A stretch of 64,000 nucleotides of DNA from an uncultured Comamonas sp. (GTDB taxonomy: Bacteria; Pseudomonadota; Gammaproteobacteria; Burkholderiales; Burkholderiaceae_C), in contig CAMZGS010000009.1 in NCBI GenBank assembly GCA_947306475.1, positions 62,001-126,000 of the forward strand. Direction: 5' to 3'. A model generated the notes under the pieces. The model made no database searches. It had not been told where the DNA came from and was given only the letters and a program-made list of their open reading frames with translations. Positions within the stretch are counted from its first letter, which is position 1, and every line of letters begins with the position of its first letter. This document shows positions 46,725-57,184 of the stretch, piece after piece. A program made the position numbers and the translations under genes.

Positions 46725-46824
46725 CAACAGGAATGTAGCGCATGCAACATTCTTACCCCTTGTCTCCTCCACCCCCAAAAAGGTGGATTCCAACCCCAGC
46801 CGCTACGGTCTGGGGTTTTTTTTT
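46725..46824 (+). ncRNA. Candidate small RNA or ilvA leader with anti-Shine-Dalgarno stretch
   Basis: About 100 bases between a good promoter and a strong terminator. Predicted parts in order: hairpin GAATGT (46731-46736)/ACATTC (46747-46752); a pyrimidine-rich single strand with TCTCCTCC (46763-46770), complementary to ribosome-binding sites; a small TCCACC/GGTGGA hairpin (46768-46773/46782-46787); and a terminator CCCCAGCCG-CTA-CGG(T)CTGGGG (46794-46815) with nine T. No Ile/Val/Leu-rich leader peptide is visible. It may be a free regulatory RNA or an attenuator, since ilvA starts 98 bases later with no other promoter seen. Confidence 0.55.
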
Positions 46825-46922
46825 GCTATGCCGGTCTTCGTCCCGTGCTGCACTGCGCAGGAGCGCGCGCCAGCATGCCTATGATGCCGGTTTGCCTTGT
46901 GCATGCTTTCCCGTTTTTCGTC

Positions 46923-48506
46923 ATGACCACTACGCCCCCCGTCTCCAGCACCCCGCCTCTGACACCTGCCGACTACCTGACCCGCATCCTCAACGCCCGC
47001 GTGTACGACGTGGCGCAGGAAACCGATCTGCACGTGGCCAAGAGCCTCAGCCGGCGTCTGGACAACAAGATCCTCTTCAAGCGCGAAGACCAGCAGCCGG
47101 TGTTCAGCTTCAAGCTGCGCGGTGCGTACAACAAGATGGCCAACCTCACGCCCGGCCAGCTGCAGCGGGGCGTGATCTGCGCCTCGGCCGGCAACCACGC
47201 CCAGGGCGTGGCGCTGGGCGCGCGCAAGCTGGGGTGCCGGGCCGTCATCGTCATGCCGACCACCACGCCCCAGCTCAAGATCGATGCCGTGCGTGCCTTG
47301 GGTGGGGAAGTCGTGCTGGCTGGTGAGAGCTATTCCGACGCCTACCAGCATGCCGTGCGTCTGCAGGAGCAGCAGGGCCTGACCTTCATTCACCCTTTTG
47401 ACGACCCGGACGTCATTGCCGGTCAGGGCACAGTGGCCATGGAGATGCTGCAACAGCTGCAGAAGTTGGGCAGCCCGCGCCTGGATGCGGTGTTTGTGGC
47501 CATTGGTGGCGGTGGTCTGATCTCGGGCGTGGCCAACTACATCAAGGCGGTGCGCCCGGACATCAAGGTCATTGGCGTGCAGACCAAGGATTCGGACGCC
47601 ATGCTGCAATCCGTGCGTGCCGGCAAGCGCGTGGAGCTGGCCGATGTGGGGCTGTTCTCCGACGGCACCGCCGTCAAGCTGGTGGGGCAGGAGACCTTCC
47701 GCATTGCCAAGGACCTGGTCGATGACTATGTGGTGGTGGACACCGATGCCGTGTGTGCGGCCATCAAGGACGTGTTTGTCGATACCCGCTCCATCGTCGA
47801 ACCGGCCGGGGCCATGGCCGTGGCCGCCATCAAGCAGTACGTGGCCGAGCACGGCACCCAGGGGCAGACCTATGCTGCCATTCTGTGCGGTGCCAACATG
47901 AACTTCGACCGCCTGCGCTTTGTGGCCGAGCGCACCGACGTGGGCGAGGAGCGCGAGGCGCTGTTTGCCGTCACCATCCCCGAAGAGCGCGGCAGTTTCC
48001 GTCGCTTTTGCGAGCTGATCGACCAACTGCCCGGCGGCCCGCGCAGCGTCACCGAGTTCAACTACCGCATCAGCCACCAGCGCAATGCGCACGTGTTTGT
48101 CGGTCTGAGCACGTCCTCGCGCGGTGAGTCCGGCACCATCGTGCAGCATTTCCAGGGCCACGGCTTTGCCGCGCTGGATCTGACGCACGACGACATGGCC
48201 AAGGAGCACCTGCGCCATATGGTGGGCGGCCACTCGCCGCTGGCGCAGCAGGAGCGCCTGCTGCGCTTTGTCTTCCCGGAGCGTCCGGGGGCGCTGCTCA
48301 AGTTCCTCAGCCTGATGCGTCCGGACTGGAACATCTCCCTGTTCCACTACCGCAACCAGGGGGCGGACTATGGCCGCATTCTGGTAGGCATGCAGGTGCC
48401 CGAAGAGGACAACGAAGAGTTCAACGCCTTCCTGCACAGCCTGGGCTATCCCTGGGTGGAGGAAACCGACAATCCCGCCTACCAGCTGTTCCTGCAATCG
48501 GCATAA
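46923..48506 (+). CDS. ilvA: Threonine ammonia-lyase, biosynthetic (threonine deaminase)
   Basis: 527 residues. PLP lysine K64 in FSFKLRGAYNK, glycine loop AIGGGGLISG and SAGNHAQGVA, then two C-terminal ACT-like regulatory domains (about 340-527), which mark the allosteric biosynthetic form. It converts threonine to 2-oxobutanoate, the first step to isoleucine. The ATG at 46923 matches the family start; the frame is open far upstream and other ATGs exist, but none has a better ribosome site. Confidence 0.94.
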   Translation: MTTTPPVSSTPPLTPADYLTRILNARVYDVAQETDLHVAKSLSRRLDNKILFKREDQQPVFSFKLRGAYNKMANLTPGQLQRGVICASAGNHAQGVALGARKLGCRAVIVMPTTTPQLKIDAVRALGGEVVLAGESYSDAYQHAVRLQEQQGLTFIHPFDDPDVIAGQGTVAMEMLQQLQKLGSPRLDAVFVAIGGGGLISGVANYIKAVRPDIKVIGVQTKDSDAMLQSVRAGKRVELADVGLFSDGTAVKLVGQETFRIAKDLVDDYVVVDTDAVCAAIKDVFVDTRSIVEPAGAMAVAAIKQYVAEHGTQGQTYAAILCGANMNFDRLRFVAERTDVGEEREALFAVTIPEERGSFRRFCELIDQLPGGPRSVTEFNYRISHQRNAHVFVGLSTSSRGESGTIVQHFQGHGFAALDLTHDDMAKEHLRHMVGGHSPLAQQERLLRFVFPERPGALLKFLSLMRPDWNISLFHYRNQGADYGRILVGMQVPEEDNEEFNAFLHSLGYPWVEETDNPAYQLFLQSA

Positions 48507-48554
48507 GGCGCCTGTGTGGCGGCGTCGGCCGCTGTCGGTGCTCGTTCCACGACC

Positions 48555-49376
48555 ATGCTGTTCGCCCGCCACTTTCTGCTGGCCCTGCAATTTTTCAGCC
48601 GCATCCCGGTGACGGGGCGGCTGGCTGCGTGGGTAGGCTACAGCCCGGCCATGCAGCGCGCCTGCGCGGCGCATTTGCCCGGGGTCGGGTGGCTGGTGGG
48701 CGCGTGGGCGGCGCTGTGGTTGTCGCTGGCGGCCTGGACATTGGCGCCCAGCCCGTGGATGCCCTGGGTTGCCGCGTGCCTGAGCACTGCGGCCACGGTG
48801 TTGCTCACCGGCTTTTTCCATGAAGACGGTCTGGCCGATGTGGCCGATGGTCTGGGCGGCTTTGTGCCCGCAGCGCGGGCGCTGGAGATCATGAAGGACT
48901 CGCGCCTGGGCTCCTATGGCGTGCTGACGCTGTTGCTGACCATCTGCACCAAGCTGGGCTGCATCGCCCTGCTGGTGCAGCAGCATCCAGGACGGGCGGC
49001 AGCCTTGGTGGCGTGCAGTCATGTGCTTTCGCGGCTGGCACCGCTGGCGTTGATGTGCAGTACGCCCTACGTGGGCCTGGCGGGGCAGTCCAAGGCGGTG
49101 GACATGCTGGGGCGCCAGCTCGAAGGCAAGGATTTTTTCACCGGGCTGGCCTGGGCCGTCCCCGCTGCCGCCTTGCTGGCCTGGGCCATGCCCCTTTGGG
49201 TGGTGGCGTTTCTGTTGCTGGCGGCTGCCGTGGTGGCCTGGCAGATGCGTGCCCTGTTCCTGCGCCGCCTGGGCGGCATTACGGGCGATTGTCTGGGGGC
49301 GACCCAGCAGGTGGCGGAGCTGGCGTTGTTGCTCACGGCCAGTGTGGCGCTGCTGCATCTGCCCCAGGGGGCATGA
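48555..49376 (+). CDS. cobS: Adenosylcobinamide-GDP ribazoletransferase CobS
   Basis: 273 residues, multi-helix membrane enzyme. Family blocks FLLALQFFSRIPV at the start, GFFHEDGLADVADGLGG and KDSRLGSYG are present. It joins the nucleotide loop to form cobalamin. The start is ATG 48555; an earlier GTG gives a poorer N-terminus. Followed directly by the phosphatase that acts in the same pathway. Confidence 0.93.
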   Translation: MLFARHFLLALQFFSRIPVTGRLAAWVGYSPAMQRACAAHLPGVGWLVGAWAALWLSLAAWTLAPSPWMPWVAACLSTAATVLLTGFFHEDGLADVADGLGGFVPAARALEIMKDSRLGSYGVLTLLLTICTKLGCIALLVQQHPGRAAALVACSHVLSRLAPLALMCSTPYVGLAGQSKAVDMLGRQLEGKDFFTGLAWAVPAAALLAWAMPLWVVAFLLLAAAVVAWQMRALFLRRLGGITGDCLGATQQVAELALLLTASVALLHLPQGA

Positions 49377-49385
49377 GGGGGGGGG

Positions 49386-50003
49386 ATGGAGCGCATCCTG
49401 CCCAGCCTCTGGTTGCTGCGCCATGCCCGGCCGCAGATTGCCCCCGGCATTTGCTATGGGCAGCTGGATGTGCCGGCGGATCGTCTGGTGACCTGGCACG
49501 CTGCAAAAGAATTTGCAGCCGTGGCCCCGCGGCGCGCCAGTCTGTGGACGTCTTCACTGCAAAGATGCGAGCAACTGGCGCTTGTTCTGCAAGGGTTGAG
49601 GCCGGATTTGATGCTCAAAACTCCAGCGCCTGACCTGCGCGAACTGGACTTTGGCGCCTGGGAAGGCCAGCGCTGGCAGGATCTGCCGCGTGCGCAACTG
49701 GATGTCTGGGCCAGGCAACTGGCCTGCTATCGCCCGGGTGGTGCCGAAAGCCTGCATGCCATGTTGCAGCGTGTGGCCCGGGCGCTGGTGCGCTGCTGGC
49801 AGGTCGATGCCCAGGGTGGGCACCAGCACTGCATCTGGGTGTGTCACGCGGGCACCATGCGCTGTGTGCAGTGGTTGTTGCAGTATGGCCTGCAAGCGCC
49901 AGGCAGCGCCCAATGGTGGTTGCCAGCGCCCGGCTACGGTCAGTGGCTGCGCCTGCCCTGGTCTGCGCTGCCGCTTGATTTGCAGCGGCTGGCACCGAGC
50001 TAG
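49386..50003 (+). CDS. cobC: Histidine phosphatase family protein, probable alpha-ribazole phosphatase CobC
   Basis: 205 residues. The catalytic motif is LLRHARP (RHA in place of the usual RHG), with ELDFGAWEG and VCHAGTMR supplying the other active-site Glu and His. It lies 9 bases after cobS, which supports a role removing the phosphate from alpha-ribazole-5'-phosphate in cobalamin synthesis or salvage. Confidence 0.85.
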   Translation: MERILPSLWLLRHARPQIAPGICYGQLDVPADRLVTWHAAKEFAAVAPRRASLWTSSLQRCEQLALVLQGLRPDLMLKTPAPDLRELDFGAWEGQRWQDLPRAQLDVWARQLACYRPGGAESLHAMLQRVARALVRCWQVDAQGGHQHCIWVCHAGTMRCVQWLLQYGLQAPGSAQWWLPAPGYGQWLRLPWSALPLDLQRLAPS

Positions 50004-50027
50004 GGTCTTTCTTCCAGGAGTTTTCGT

Positions 50028-51029
50028 ATGTCCCTTCCCAAGCTTTCCATGCTGGATCTGGTCACCGTGCGTCAGGGCTGCAGCGTGCGTCACGCCCTGG
50101 ACCTGAGCGTGGCCACGGCCCGCAAGGCCGACGAGCTGGGTTTTGCCCGCTACTGGCTGGCTGAGCACCACAACATGTCGGGCATTGCCAGCTCGGCCAC
50201 GGCCGTACTCGTTGGCCACATTGCGGGTGCGACCCAGCGCATCCGCGTGGGGGCCGGCGGCATCATGCTGCCCAACCATGCGCCGCTGGTGGTGGCCGAG
50301 GCCTTTGGCACCCTGGCCGAGCTGTACCCCGGGCGCATCGACCTGGGGCTGGGCCGCGCGCCCGGCACCGATGCGGCCACCATGCGCGCGTTGCGTCGCA
50401 ATCGTGTGGAAACCGAGGAGGACTTCCCGCGCGATGTGACCGAGTTGCAGCGCCTGCTGGGTCCGCTGGATGAAAGCGCCCCCATCAACGCCACCCCGGG
50501 GGCGGGCACCCATGTACCGATCTGGCTGCTGGGCTCCAGCCTGTTTTCGGCCCAGCTGGCGGCCAGCAAGGGACTGCCCTATGCGTTTGCCTCGCACTTT
50601 GCGCCGCGCTATCTGTTGCAGGCCATTGCGCTGTACCGGCAGCTGTATCAACCTTCGGCTGCGCATCCCCGGCCGTATGTGATTGTTGGCGTACCCGTGG
50701 TGGCCGCACCCACCGATGAAGAGGCCAATTACCTGGCTTCCAGCGCCCAGCAGCGTGTGCTGGGCATTCTCACGGGGCGGCGTGGCAAGTTGCCCCCGCC
50801 GGTGGAGAACTTCATGCAGCAGCTTGACCCTGGTGCGCAGGCTGCGATTGAGGATTTTCTGGGTGTGGCGGCCATTGGTGGGCCGGAGACTTTGCAGCGC
50901 CACTTTGCCCGGCTGGCAGAGCTGACACAGGCCGATGAGTACATGATGGTGACCGACATCTTTGACCCCGAGCTGCGCCTGCGCAGCCTGGAAGTGACGG
51001 CCCAGGCGTTGCAATGGCAGCGCATGTAA
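50028..51029 (+). CDS. Luciferase-like (LLM class) flavin-dependent oxidoreductase
   Basis: 333 residues. Typical LLM barrel with [25 protein letters not shown] near residue 43 and [26 protein letters not shown]. It uses FMN or F420-like flavin chemistry; the substrate cannot be read from sequence. A good AGGAG ribosome site precedes the ATG (ccaggagtttt). Confidence 0.88.
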   Translation: MSLPKLSMLDLVTVRQGCSVRHALDLSVATARKADELGFARYWLAEHHNMSGIASSATAVLVGHIAGATQRIRVGAGGIMLPNHAPLVVAEAFGTLAELYPGRIDLGLGRAPGTDAATMRALRRNRVETEEDFPRDVTELQRLLGPLDESAPINATPGAGTHVPIWLLGSSLFSAQLAASKGLPYAFASHFAPRYLLQAIALYRQLYQPSAAHPRPYVIVGVPVVAAPTDEEANYLASSAQQRVLGILTGRRGKLPPPVENFMQQLDPGAQAAIEDFLGVAAIGGPETLQRHFARLAELTQADEYMMVTDIFDPELRLRSLEVTAQALQWQRM

Positions 51030-51047
51030 GGCGGAAGAGACAGACAC

Positions 51048-51082
51048 AAAAAAGCCCGGATGCACTGGAGGCACATCCGGGC
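51048..51082 (-). terminator. Terminator for the fliDST transcript
   Basis: GCCCGGATG (51054-51062) and CATCCGGGC (51074-51082) form a perfect 9-base stem; on the minus strand it is followed by a run of T (AAAAAA at 51048-51053). Oriented to end the fliD-fliS-fliT mRNA. Confidence 0.88.
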
Positions 51083-51122
51083 GGTGGCAACACCTTGGAG
51101 GGTGTATGAAACAAGCAGAACG

Positions 51123-51419
51123 TCAGTGCAGCGCCGAGCTGGTGGGAACGGCCCCCAGGTGTTCCAGCGTGGCCAGCCACGGCTCGGCCAGAACGCGGAT
51201 CTGGGCATCGTTTTGCAGGATGCGCTGCATGATGCGCGTCTTTTCCTTGCGCTGCTCGGGCGAGAGCTCATGCTGCGCAGCCTGGGCGCGTAGCTCACCA
51301 ATCAGCACGGCACAGGCTTTTTCGTAATCGGCAACCGCCTCCCAATCGCTGTTCATTGCCGCCTGCAGCATGTCGGCGCTGGTGTTTTCGATGGCCCTGT
51401 AAAAATCGAGCAATTGCAT
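51123..51419 (-). CDS. fliT: Flagellar protein FliT
   Basis: 98 residues, small helical chaperone downstream of fliS. The sequence LLDFYRAIENTSADMLQAAMNSDWEAVADYEKAC fits FliT-type export chaperones, which bind the FliD filament cap and FlhDC. Family similarity is modest; order supports it. Confidence 0.85.
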   Translation of the reverse strand: MQLLDFYRAIENTSADMLQAAMNSDWEAVADYEKACAVLIGELRAQAAQHELSPEQRKEKTRIMQRILQNDAQIRVLAEPWLATLEHLGAVPTSSALH

Positions 51420-51440
51420 TCCCTGGATTCCTTTGTCTTT

Positions 51441-51857
51441 CTAGGCCGCAGGCGTGGCGTTGCCTTGCGGGCCGATTTCCTTCCAACCCTGTGCCACGGG
51501 CTGCAGCACGTTGATCACTTCCGCGACCAGTTCGGCGTTGTTGTGCACGTTGGCCTGGGTCAGCTGCTTGACCGAGTAGTCGTACAACAGCTTCAGGTTA
51601 GCGGCCAGTTCACCGCCCTTTTCCAGGTCCAGACCGGCCACCAGCCCTTCCTGCAGGATGCGCACGGCCTTGCCCAGGTGGCGGCCCTTTTCCTCGATCT
51701 CACCACGCTCGATGGCGCCGCGCGCAGCATGCAGGCACTGGAACAGGCCGTCGAACAGCATCTGGATCAGGGCGTGCGGGGAGGCGTTTTCCACCGCCGC
51801 ATGTGCACCCACCTGGCGGTAGGCGTTGGCTCTGTTGAAACCTGGAGAAGAAAACAT
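51441..51857 (-). CDS. fliS: Flagellin export chaperone FliS
   Basis: 138 residues with the family blocks ANAYRQVGAHAAVENASPHALIQMLFDGL and LYDYSVKQLTQANVHNN. Prevents flagellin from polymerising in the cytoplasm. Flagellin itself is not in the window. Confidence 0.95.
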   Translation of the reverse strand: MFSSPGFNRANAYRQVGAHAAVENASPHALIQMLFDGLFQCLHAARGAIERGEIEEKGRHLGKAVRILQEGLVAGLDLEKGGELAANLKLLYDYSVKQLTQANVHNNAELVAEVINVLQPVAQGWKEIGPQGNATPAA

Positions 51858-51919
51858 GCGAATCCTTGTAATCTCGAAAAATCTGGTGAAGCCCGCAGGC
51901 GGCGTTCAGCGGTCCGCCA

Positions 51920-53275
51920 TCAGTCCTTGGACTTGTTCCAGGCGGTCGTCATCTGGGTGACGTAAGCGCTCAGCGCATTGAGCGAGGACATCTTCACGTC
52001 CAGCGCCGAATACTGCTGGTACAAGCGCGTCTCCAGGGTCTGGGCGCGCTTGTTGACCTTCTCCTGTTCGGCGGAGTTGCTCTTGAGCGTGCGCTCCAGC
52101 GAGTCGGTCTTGGTGTTGAGCGTGCCGTCAAAAGCCAGCAGCTTGTCGGTAAAGCTCTTGAAATTCACGGCGATGCCGCCGCCCTGGCCCAGGCTGTCGG
52201 CCTTGTTGGCAAACAGGCCCTTGAGCGATTCCAGATCGGCCAGGCCCTTGTCCAGCTTGCTGGTATCGACCGAGAGCTTGCCGCCCTGCTGCATCTGGAT
52301 GCCGATATCGGCCAGGCGCGTAAACGCCCCCTTGCTGCCGGAGATGCCCTGGGTGAGCATGCGCAGCGAGTTTTGCAGGCTCACCGTGGCGCTGTCGCCT
52401 TGCAGCACACCGGCGGTCTTGGTCTCTTCGGTGTACTTGGTGGACTTGGCCAGCAGTTCGTTGAGCTCGTTGTAAGCGTCCACAAACTCCTGGATGTTCT
52501 TCTTCATCGTCTCGGTGTCGGCCTTGACGGTGATGGTGGCAGCGTTGGTGGTCACTTCAGAGACGGTGAACGACATGCCGGGAATGGTGCTGGCAAAGGT
52601 GTTGGTGCTGGACTCCAGCTCAACGCCGTTGAGTTCCACCTTGGCGTTGGCAGCAGCCTGTGTCTGGCTCTGCCCCAGCTTGGTCAAAGCGGGATCGATT
52701 TCCACGGAGAAGGCCTTGTCGGTGCCGGTTTCTTTGGAACGCAGCATCAGGCGTTCCTTGCCGTCCACGTCGGTCACCACCGAGGCTTGAATGCCCATCT
52801 CTGCTTCGTTGATCTTGGTGGCAATCTTGGTGAGGGTGTCCGAGCTAGAAACACTAATCTCTTTTTCCACCGCACCCATTGTGAGCTTGATGTTGCCACT
52901 GGCACCCATGGCTTCATCCTTGGCCAAGGCGACGGCACCGGCCCCACCAATTACCGTGGTCTGGGCCTGGGCCAGTTGGGTGACTTTGATGTTGTAGGTG
53001 CCGGGCGCAGCAATACCGGTCATGGCGCCGGTGATGGTGCTGTTGCTGGAGCTGATGGTGACGCCGTTCCAGGCACTGTCGCGCGTCAGCTTGGAGACGA
53101 TGTCACCCAGCTTGGAGGTCAGCGATTTGATTTCGCCATAGGTGGAGATCTGCGTCTGGATGCCCTCGGCCTTGACTTCAAGCTTCGCCAGTGGACTTTT
53201 TTCCAGCGCCACCATCTGCTCGACGATCTTGGCGACGTCCAGGCCACTGCCGATACCTGCGGATGAAATTGCCAT
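51920..53275 (-). CDS. fliD: Flagellar filament cap protein FliD
   Basis: 451 residues; ATG 53275 with AGGAG upstream, preferred to a GTG three codons earlier. The N-terminal ISSAGIGSGLDVAKIVEQMVALEKSPL and C-terminal coiled coil with TLETRLYQQYSALDVKMSSLNALSAYVTQM are the FliD ends. Exported to form the filament cap. It is 63 bases upstream of fliS. Confidence 0.96.
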   Translation of the reverse strand: MAISSAGIGSGLDVAKIVEQMVALEKSPLAKLEVKAEGIQTQISTYGEIKSLTSKLGDIVSKLTRDSAWNGVTISSSNSTITGAMTGIAAPGTYNIKVTQLAQAQTTVIGGAGAVALAKDEAMGASGNIKLTMGAVEKEISVSSSDTLTKIATKINEAEMGIQASVVTDVDGKERLMLRSKETGTDKAFSVEIDPALTKLGQSQTQAAANAKVELNGVELESSTNTFASTIPGMSFTVSEVTTNAATITVKADTETMKKNIQEFVDAYNELNELLAKSTKYTEETKTAGVLQGDSATVSLQNSLRMLTQGISGSKGAFTRLADIGIQMQQGGKLSVDTSKLDKGLADLESLKGLFANKADSLGQGGGIAVNFKSFTDKLLAFDGTLNTKTDSLERTLKSNSAEQEKVNKRAQTLETRLYQQYSALDVKMSSLNALSAYVTQMTTAWNKSKD

Positions 53276-53441
53276 GATGAACACTCCTATTGCATTGCAC
53301 GCCCAAACAGCAAGCGCTCAGGCATGTATCGGGTTCGATTGTGAACCGATCGGCCCTTTTACAAAAGCCCAAACAAAACCTATAGCACCCGTCAATCCCC
53401 TTGACTCATCCGCGCCACAGCACAGCCAGGGGCTGCATGCC

Positions 53442-53468
53442 TTATCGGCAAGCGGCAGGGGAACTTGA
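53442..53468 (-). promoter_or_regulatory. Sigma-28 (FliA) promoter for fliDST
   Basis: Minus strand TCAAGTTC, 11 bases, GCCGATAA. The -10 matches the consensus at 8 of 8 positions and the -35 at 6 of 8 (TAAAGTTT-N11-GCCGATAA). Predicted start near 53435 gives a leader of about 160 bases before fliD. Confidence 0.8.
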
Positions 53469-53558
53469 GGGCAATTTTCTACAGGCCAGGAGAGGAGGAC
53501 TGGGCGGCGCAGGGCCACCGCCCAGATGGCGTGCGGTTCCTGGAGGGGCGATGCGCGC

Positions 53559-54875
53559 TTACTTCAGGCGCATCTCTGCAGCCCGGGCGTGGCCTTGCAG
53601 GCCCTCGCCGTGGGCCAGCACGCTGGCAATGCGTCCCAGCGTCTGGGCGCCTTGTTCGCTGACTTCGATCAGGCTGGAGCGCTTCTGGAAGTCATAAACA
53701 CCCAACGGCGAGGAGAAGCGTGCGGTACCGCTGGTGGGCAGCACATGGTTGGGGCCGGCGCAGTAGTCGCCCAGCGATTCACTGGTGTAGGCGCCCAGGA
53801 AAATGGCGCCGGCGTGCTTGAGCAGCGGCTCCCACTTGTGCGGTTCGCGGCTGGAGACTTCCAGGTGCTCGGGCGCGATGCGGTTGGAGATGGCGCAGGC
53901 CTCTTCCATGTCGCGCGTCAGAATCAGCGCGCCACGGCCCGACAGGCTCCTGGCGATGATTTCCTTGCGCGGCATCTCAGGCAGCAGACGGTCGATTTCG
54001 CGCTGCACGGCGTCGATGTAGGCCGCGTCAGGGCACAGCAGGATGGACTGGGCGAGTTCATCGTGCTCGGCCTGGCTGAACAGATCCATCGCAACCCACT
54101 CGGGCGGCGTGGTGCCGTCGGCCAGCACCAGAATCTCCGAAGGGCCGGCAATCATGTCGATGCCCACCTGGCCAAAGACGCGCTTCTTGGCGCTGGCCAC
54201 GTAGGCATTGCCCGGGCCGGTGATCTTGTCCACTTTGGGGATGGTGGCTGTGCCATAGGCCAGGGCCGCCACGGCTTGTGCGCCGCCGATGGTGAAGCCG
54301 CGCGTCACACCGGCGACATAGGCCGCAGCCAGCACCAGCGGGTTTTTCTCGCCCCTGGGGGTGGGCACGACCATGATGATTTCCGGTACACCGGCCACGT
54401 GGGCGGGGAGGGCATTCATCAGCACGCTGCTGGGGTAAGCGGCCTTGCCGCCGGGCACATAGATGCCCACGCGGTCCAGCGGGGTGACTTTCTGGCCAAG
54501 CAGGGTGCCGTCGGCATCGCGATAGCTCCAGCTTTCGCCACTGGCCTTCTTTTGTGCCTCGTGGTACTGGCGCACACGCTGGGCGGCAGCGGTCAGGGCT
54601 TCGCGCTGCTCGGCAGGCAGGCTGTCGTAGGCGGCCTTGAGTTCGGCCTGGGTCAGCTCCAGCGCGGCCATGGTGTCGGCCTGCAGGCCGTCAAAGCGTG
54701 TGGTGTATTCCAGCACCGCTGCGTCGCCACGCGCCTGCACATCGGCCAGGATACTGGCCACGCGCTCTTCAATGGCGGCGTCCTGCTCGGCCGACCAGTG
54801 CAGGCGCTGGGCAAAATCTTGTTCAAAAGTGCCAGAAACTGTTGATAGACGGGCGGGTTTAGCTACCAAATTCAT
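53559..54875 (-). CDS. hisD: Histidinol dehydrogenase HisD
   Basis: 438 residues; ATG 54875 with AGGAAAA upstream. Family blocks include [19 protein letters not shown] and [14 protein letters not shown]; the zinc and catalytic histidine regions ([23 protein letters not shown]) are intact. Catalyses the last two steps of histidine synthesis. Follows hisG at 13 bases; no further his gene follows. Confidence 0.97.
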   Translation of the reverse strand: MNLVAKPARLSTVSGTFEQDFAQRLHWSAEQDAAIEERVASILADVQARGDAAVLEYTTRFDGLQADTMAALELTQAELKAAYDSLPAEQREALTAAAQRVRQYHEAQKKASGESWSYRDADGTLLGQKVTPLDRVGIYVPGGKAAYPSSVLMNALPAHVAGVPEIIMVVPTPRGEKNPLVLAAAYVAGVTRGFTIGGAQAVAALAYGTATIPKVDKITGPGNAYVASAKKRVFGQVGIDMIAGPSEILVLADGTTPPEWVAMDLFSQAEHDELAQSILLCPDAAYIDAVQREIDRLLPEMPRKEIIARSLSGRGALILTRDMEEACAISNRIAPEHLEVSSREPHKWEPLLKHAGAIFLGAYTSESLGDYCAGPNHVLPTSGTARFSSPLGVYDFQKRSSLIEVSEQGAQTLGRIASVLAHGEGLQGHARAAEMRLK

Positions 54876-54888
54876 GAGATTTTCCTGA

Positions 54889-55533
54889 TTAATCCTGGGC
54901 AATGGCGCGGGCAAAGCTGTCGATGATGTGGCGCAGCGGCGCCTGCTTGAGCTTGAGCGAGGCCTGGTTGACCACCAGACGCGAGCTGATGTCCATGATG
55001 CGCTCGACTTCGACCAGATCGTTGGCCTTGAGGGTGTTGCCGGTGGAAACCAGGTCCACGATGGCATCGGCCATGCCGGTCAGCGGCGCCAGTTCCATGC
55101 TGCCGTAGAGCTTGACCATATCGACGTGTACGCCCTTTTGCGCAAAGAACTCGCGTGCGATGGTGGTGTACTTGGTGGCCACCTTCAGGCGTGCGCCTTG
55201 TTGCACGGCTGCTTCATAGTCAAAGCCGGCGCGCACGGCGACGCTGACGCGGCACTTGGCAATTTGCAGGTCCAGTGGCTGGTACAGGCCCTGGCCGCCG
55301 TGTTCGATGAGTGAGTCCAGCCCCGAGACGCCCAGGTCGGCGCCGCCATACTGCACGTACACCGGCACGTCCGAGGCGCGCACCAGCACCACGCGCACAT
55401 CGGGCTGGTTGGTCGGGAAGATGAGCTTGCGCGACTTTTCCGGGTCTTCGGCCACGGTGATGCCGGCAGCGGCCAGCAGGGGCAGGGTTTCTTCGTAAAT
55501 GCGGCCCTTGGACAGGGCGATGGTGATGCTCAT
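54889..55533 (-). CDS. hisG: ATP phosphoribosyltransferase HisG (short form)
   Basis: 214 residues, the short HisG type that lacks the C-terminal regulatory domain and needs HisZ. Starts [18 protein letters not shown]; phosphate loop [14 protein letters not shown]. First enzyme of histidine synthesis. No hisZ in the window. Confidence 0.96.
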   Translation of the reverse strand: MSITIALSKGRIYEETLPLLAAAGITVAEDPEKSRKLIFPTNQPDVRVVLVRASDVPVYVQYGGADLGVSGLDSLIEHGGQGLYQPLDLQIAKCRVSVAVRAGFDYEAAVQQGARLKVATKYTTIAREFFAQKGVHVDMVKLYGSMELAPLTGMADAIVDLVSTGNTLKANDLVEVERIMDISSRLVVNQASLKLKQAPLRHIIDSFARAIAQD

Positions 55534-55551
55534 AGCGCAGCAATCTGTGAA

Positions 55552-56820
<1,269 letters not shown>

Positions 56821-56904
56821 GACCAACCGTTGGGTGAGTGGGGGAAGGGCGCCGGGCGCGCGGGCAGGCGTGCGCCAGCGGCGACGGGACGGGGACAGGC
56901 CCCC

Positions 56905-57147
56905 TCAGGCCTGCCGCTCGGCCCACTCGGCAGGAGTGAGCGTCTTCATCGACAGGGCGTGCAGCTCGTCGGTGGCCATTTTGGCCTGTACGGTGGCGTT
57001 GACCATGCGCTGGCGTTGCACGCGGTTCTTGCCCTCGAAGGCGGAGGAGACGATGACGGCAAACCAGTGGCGGCCGTCGCCTTCGACTTCAATGTGCTCG
57101 CATGCAAAACCTGTAGCTATCAGCGCTTTAATATCCTCAGCATTCAT
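56905..57147 (-). CDS. BolA/IbaG-family protein
   Basis: 80 residues with the BolA fold pattern (VEGDGRHWFAVIVSSAFEGKNRVQRQRMVNATV) and the usual His. Such proteins pair with monothiol glutaredoxins; the IbaG subtype is commonly encoded beside murA, as here. Confidence 0.9.
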   Translation of the reverse strand: MNAEDIKALIATGFACEHIEVEGDGRHWFAVIVSSAFEGKNRVQRQRMVNATVQAKMATDELHALSMKTLTPAEWAERQA

Positions 57148-57184
57148 GGGGAAACCTTTTGAAATCCTTGTGTGACAGGCGCAA

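Noticed and set aside
46742..46824. Leader peptide for classical ilvA attenuation
   Set aside because: The frame from ATG 46742 has a single Ile, no run of Ile/Val/Leu codons and no stop before the terminator, so ribosome-stalling attenuation by branched-chain amino acids is not supported.
46803..49499. Long minus-strand open frame opposite ilvA and cobS
   Set aside because: Antisense shadow of two clear genes; no plausible start site or domains.
53343..53362. Second GCCGAT-containing sigma-28-like -10 closer to fliD on the minus strand
   Set aside because: The -10 is only GCCGATCG and the octamer 11 bases upstream (TTTGGGCT) does not resemble the -35; the site at 53442-53468 is far better.
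57105..57147. Half of the ATAGCTG repeat inside the start of the BolA-like gene (TAGCTATCAGCGCTT)
   Set aside because: It encodes the normal N-terminus of the protein, lacks the second arm and the T-run, and can be chance similarity.
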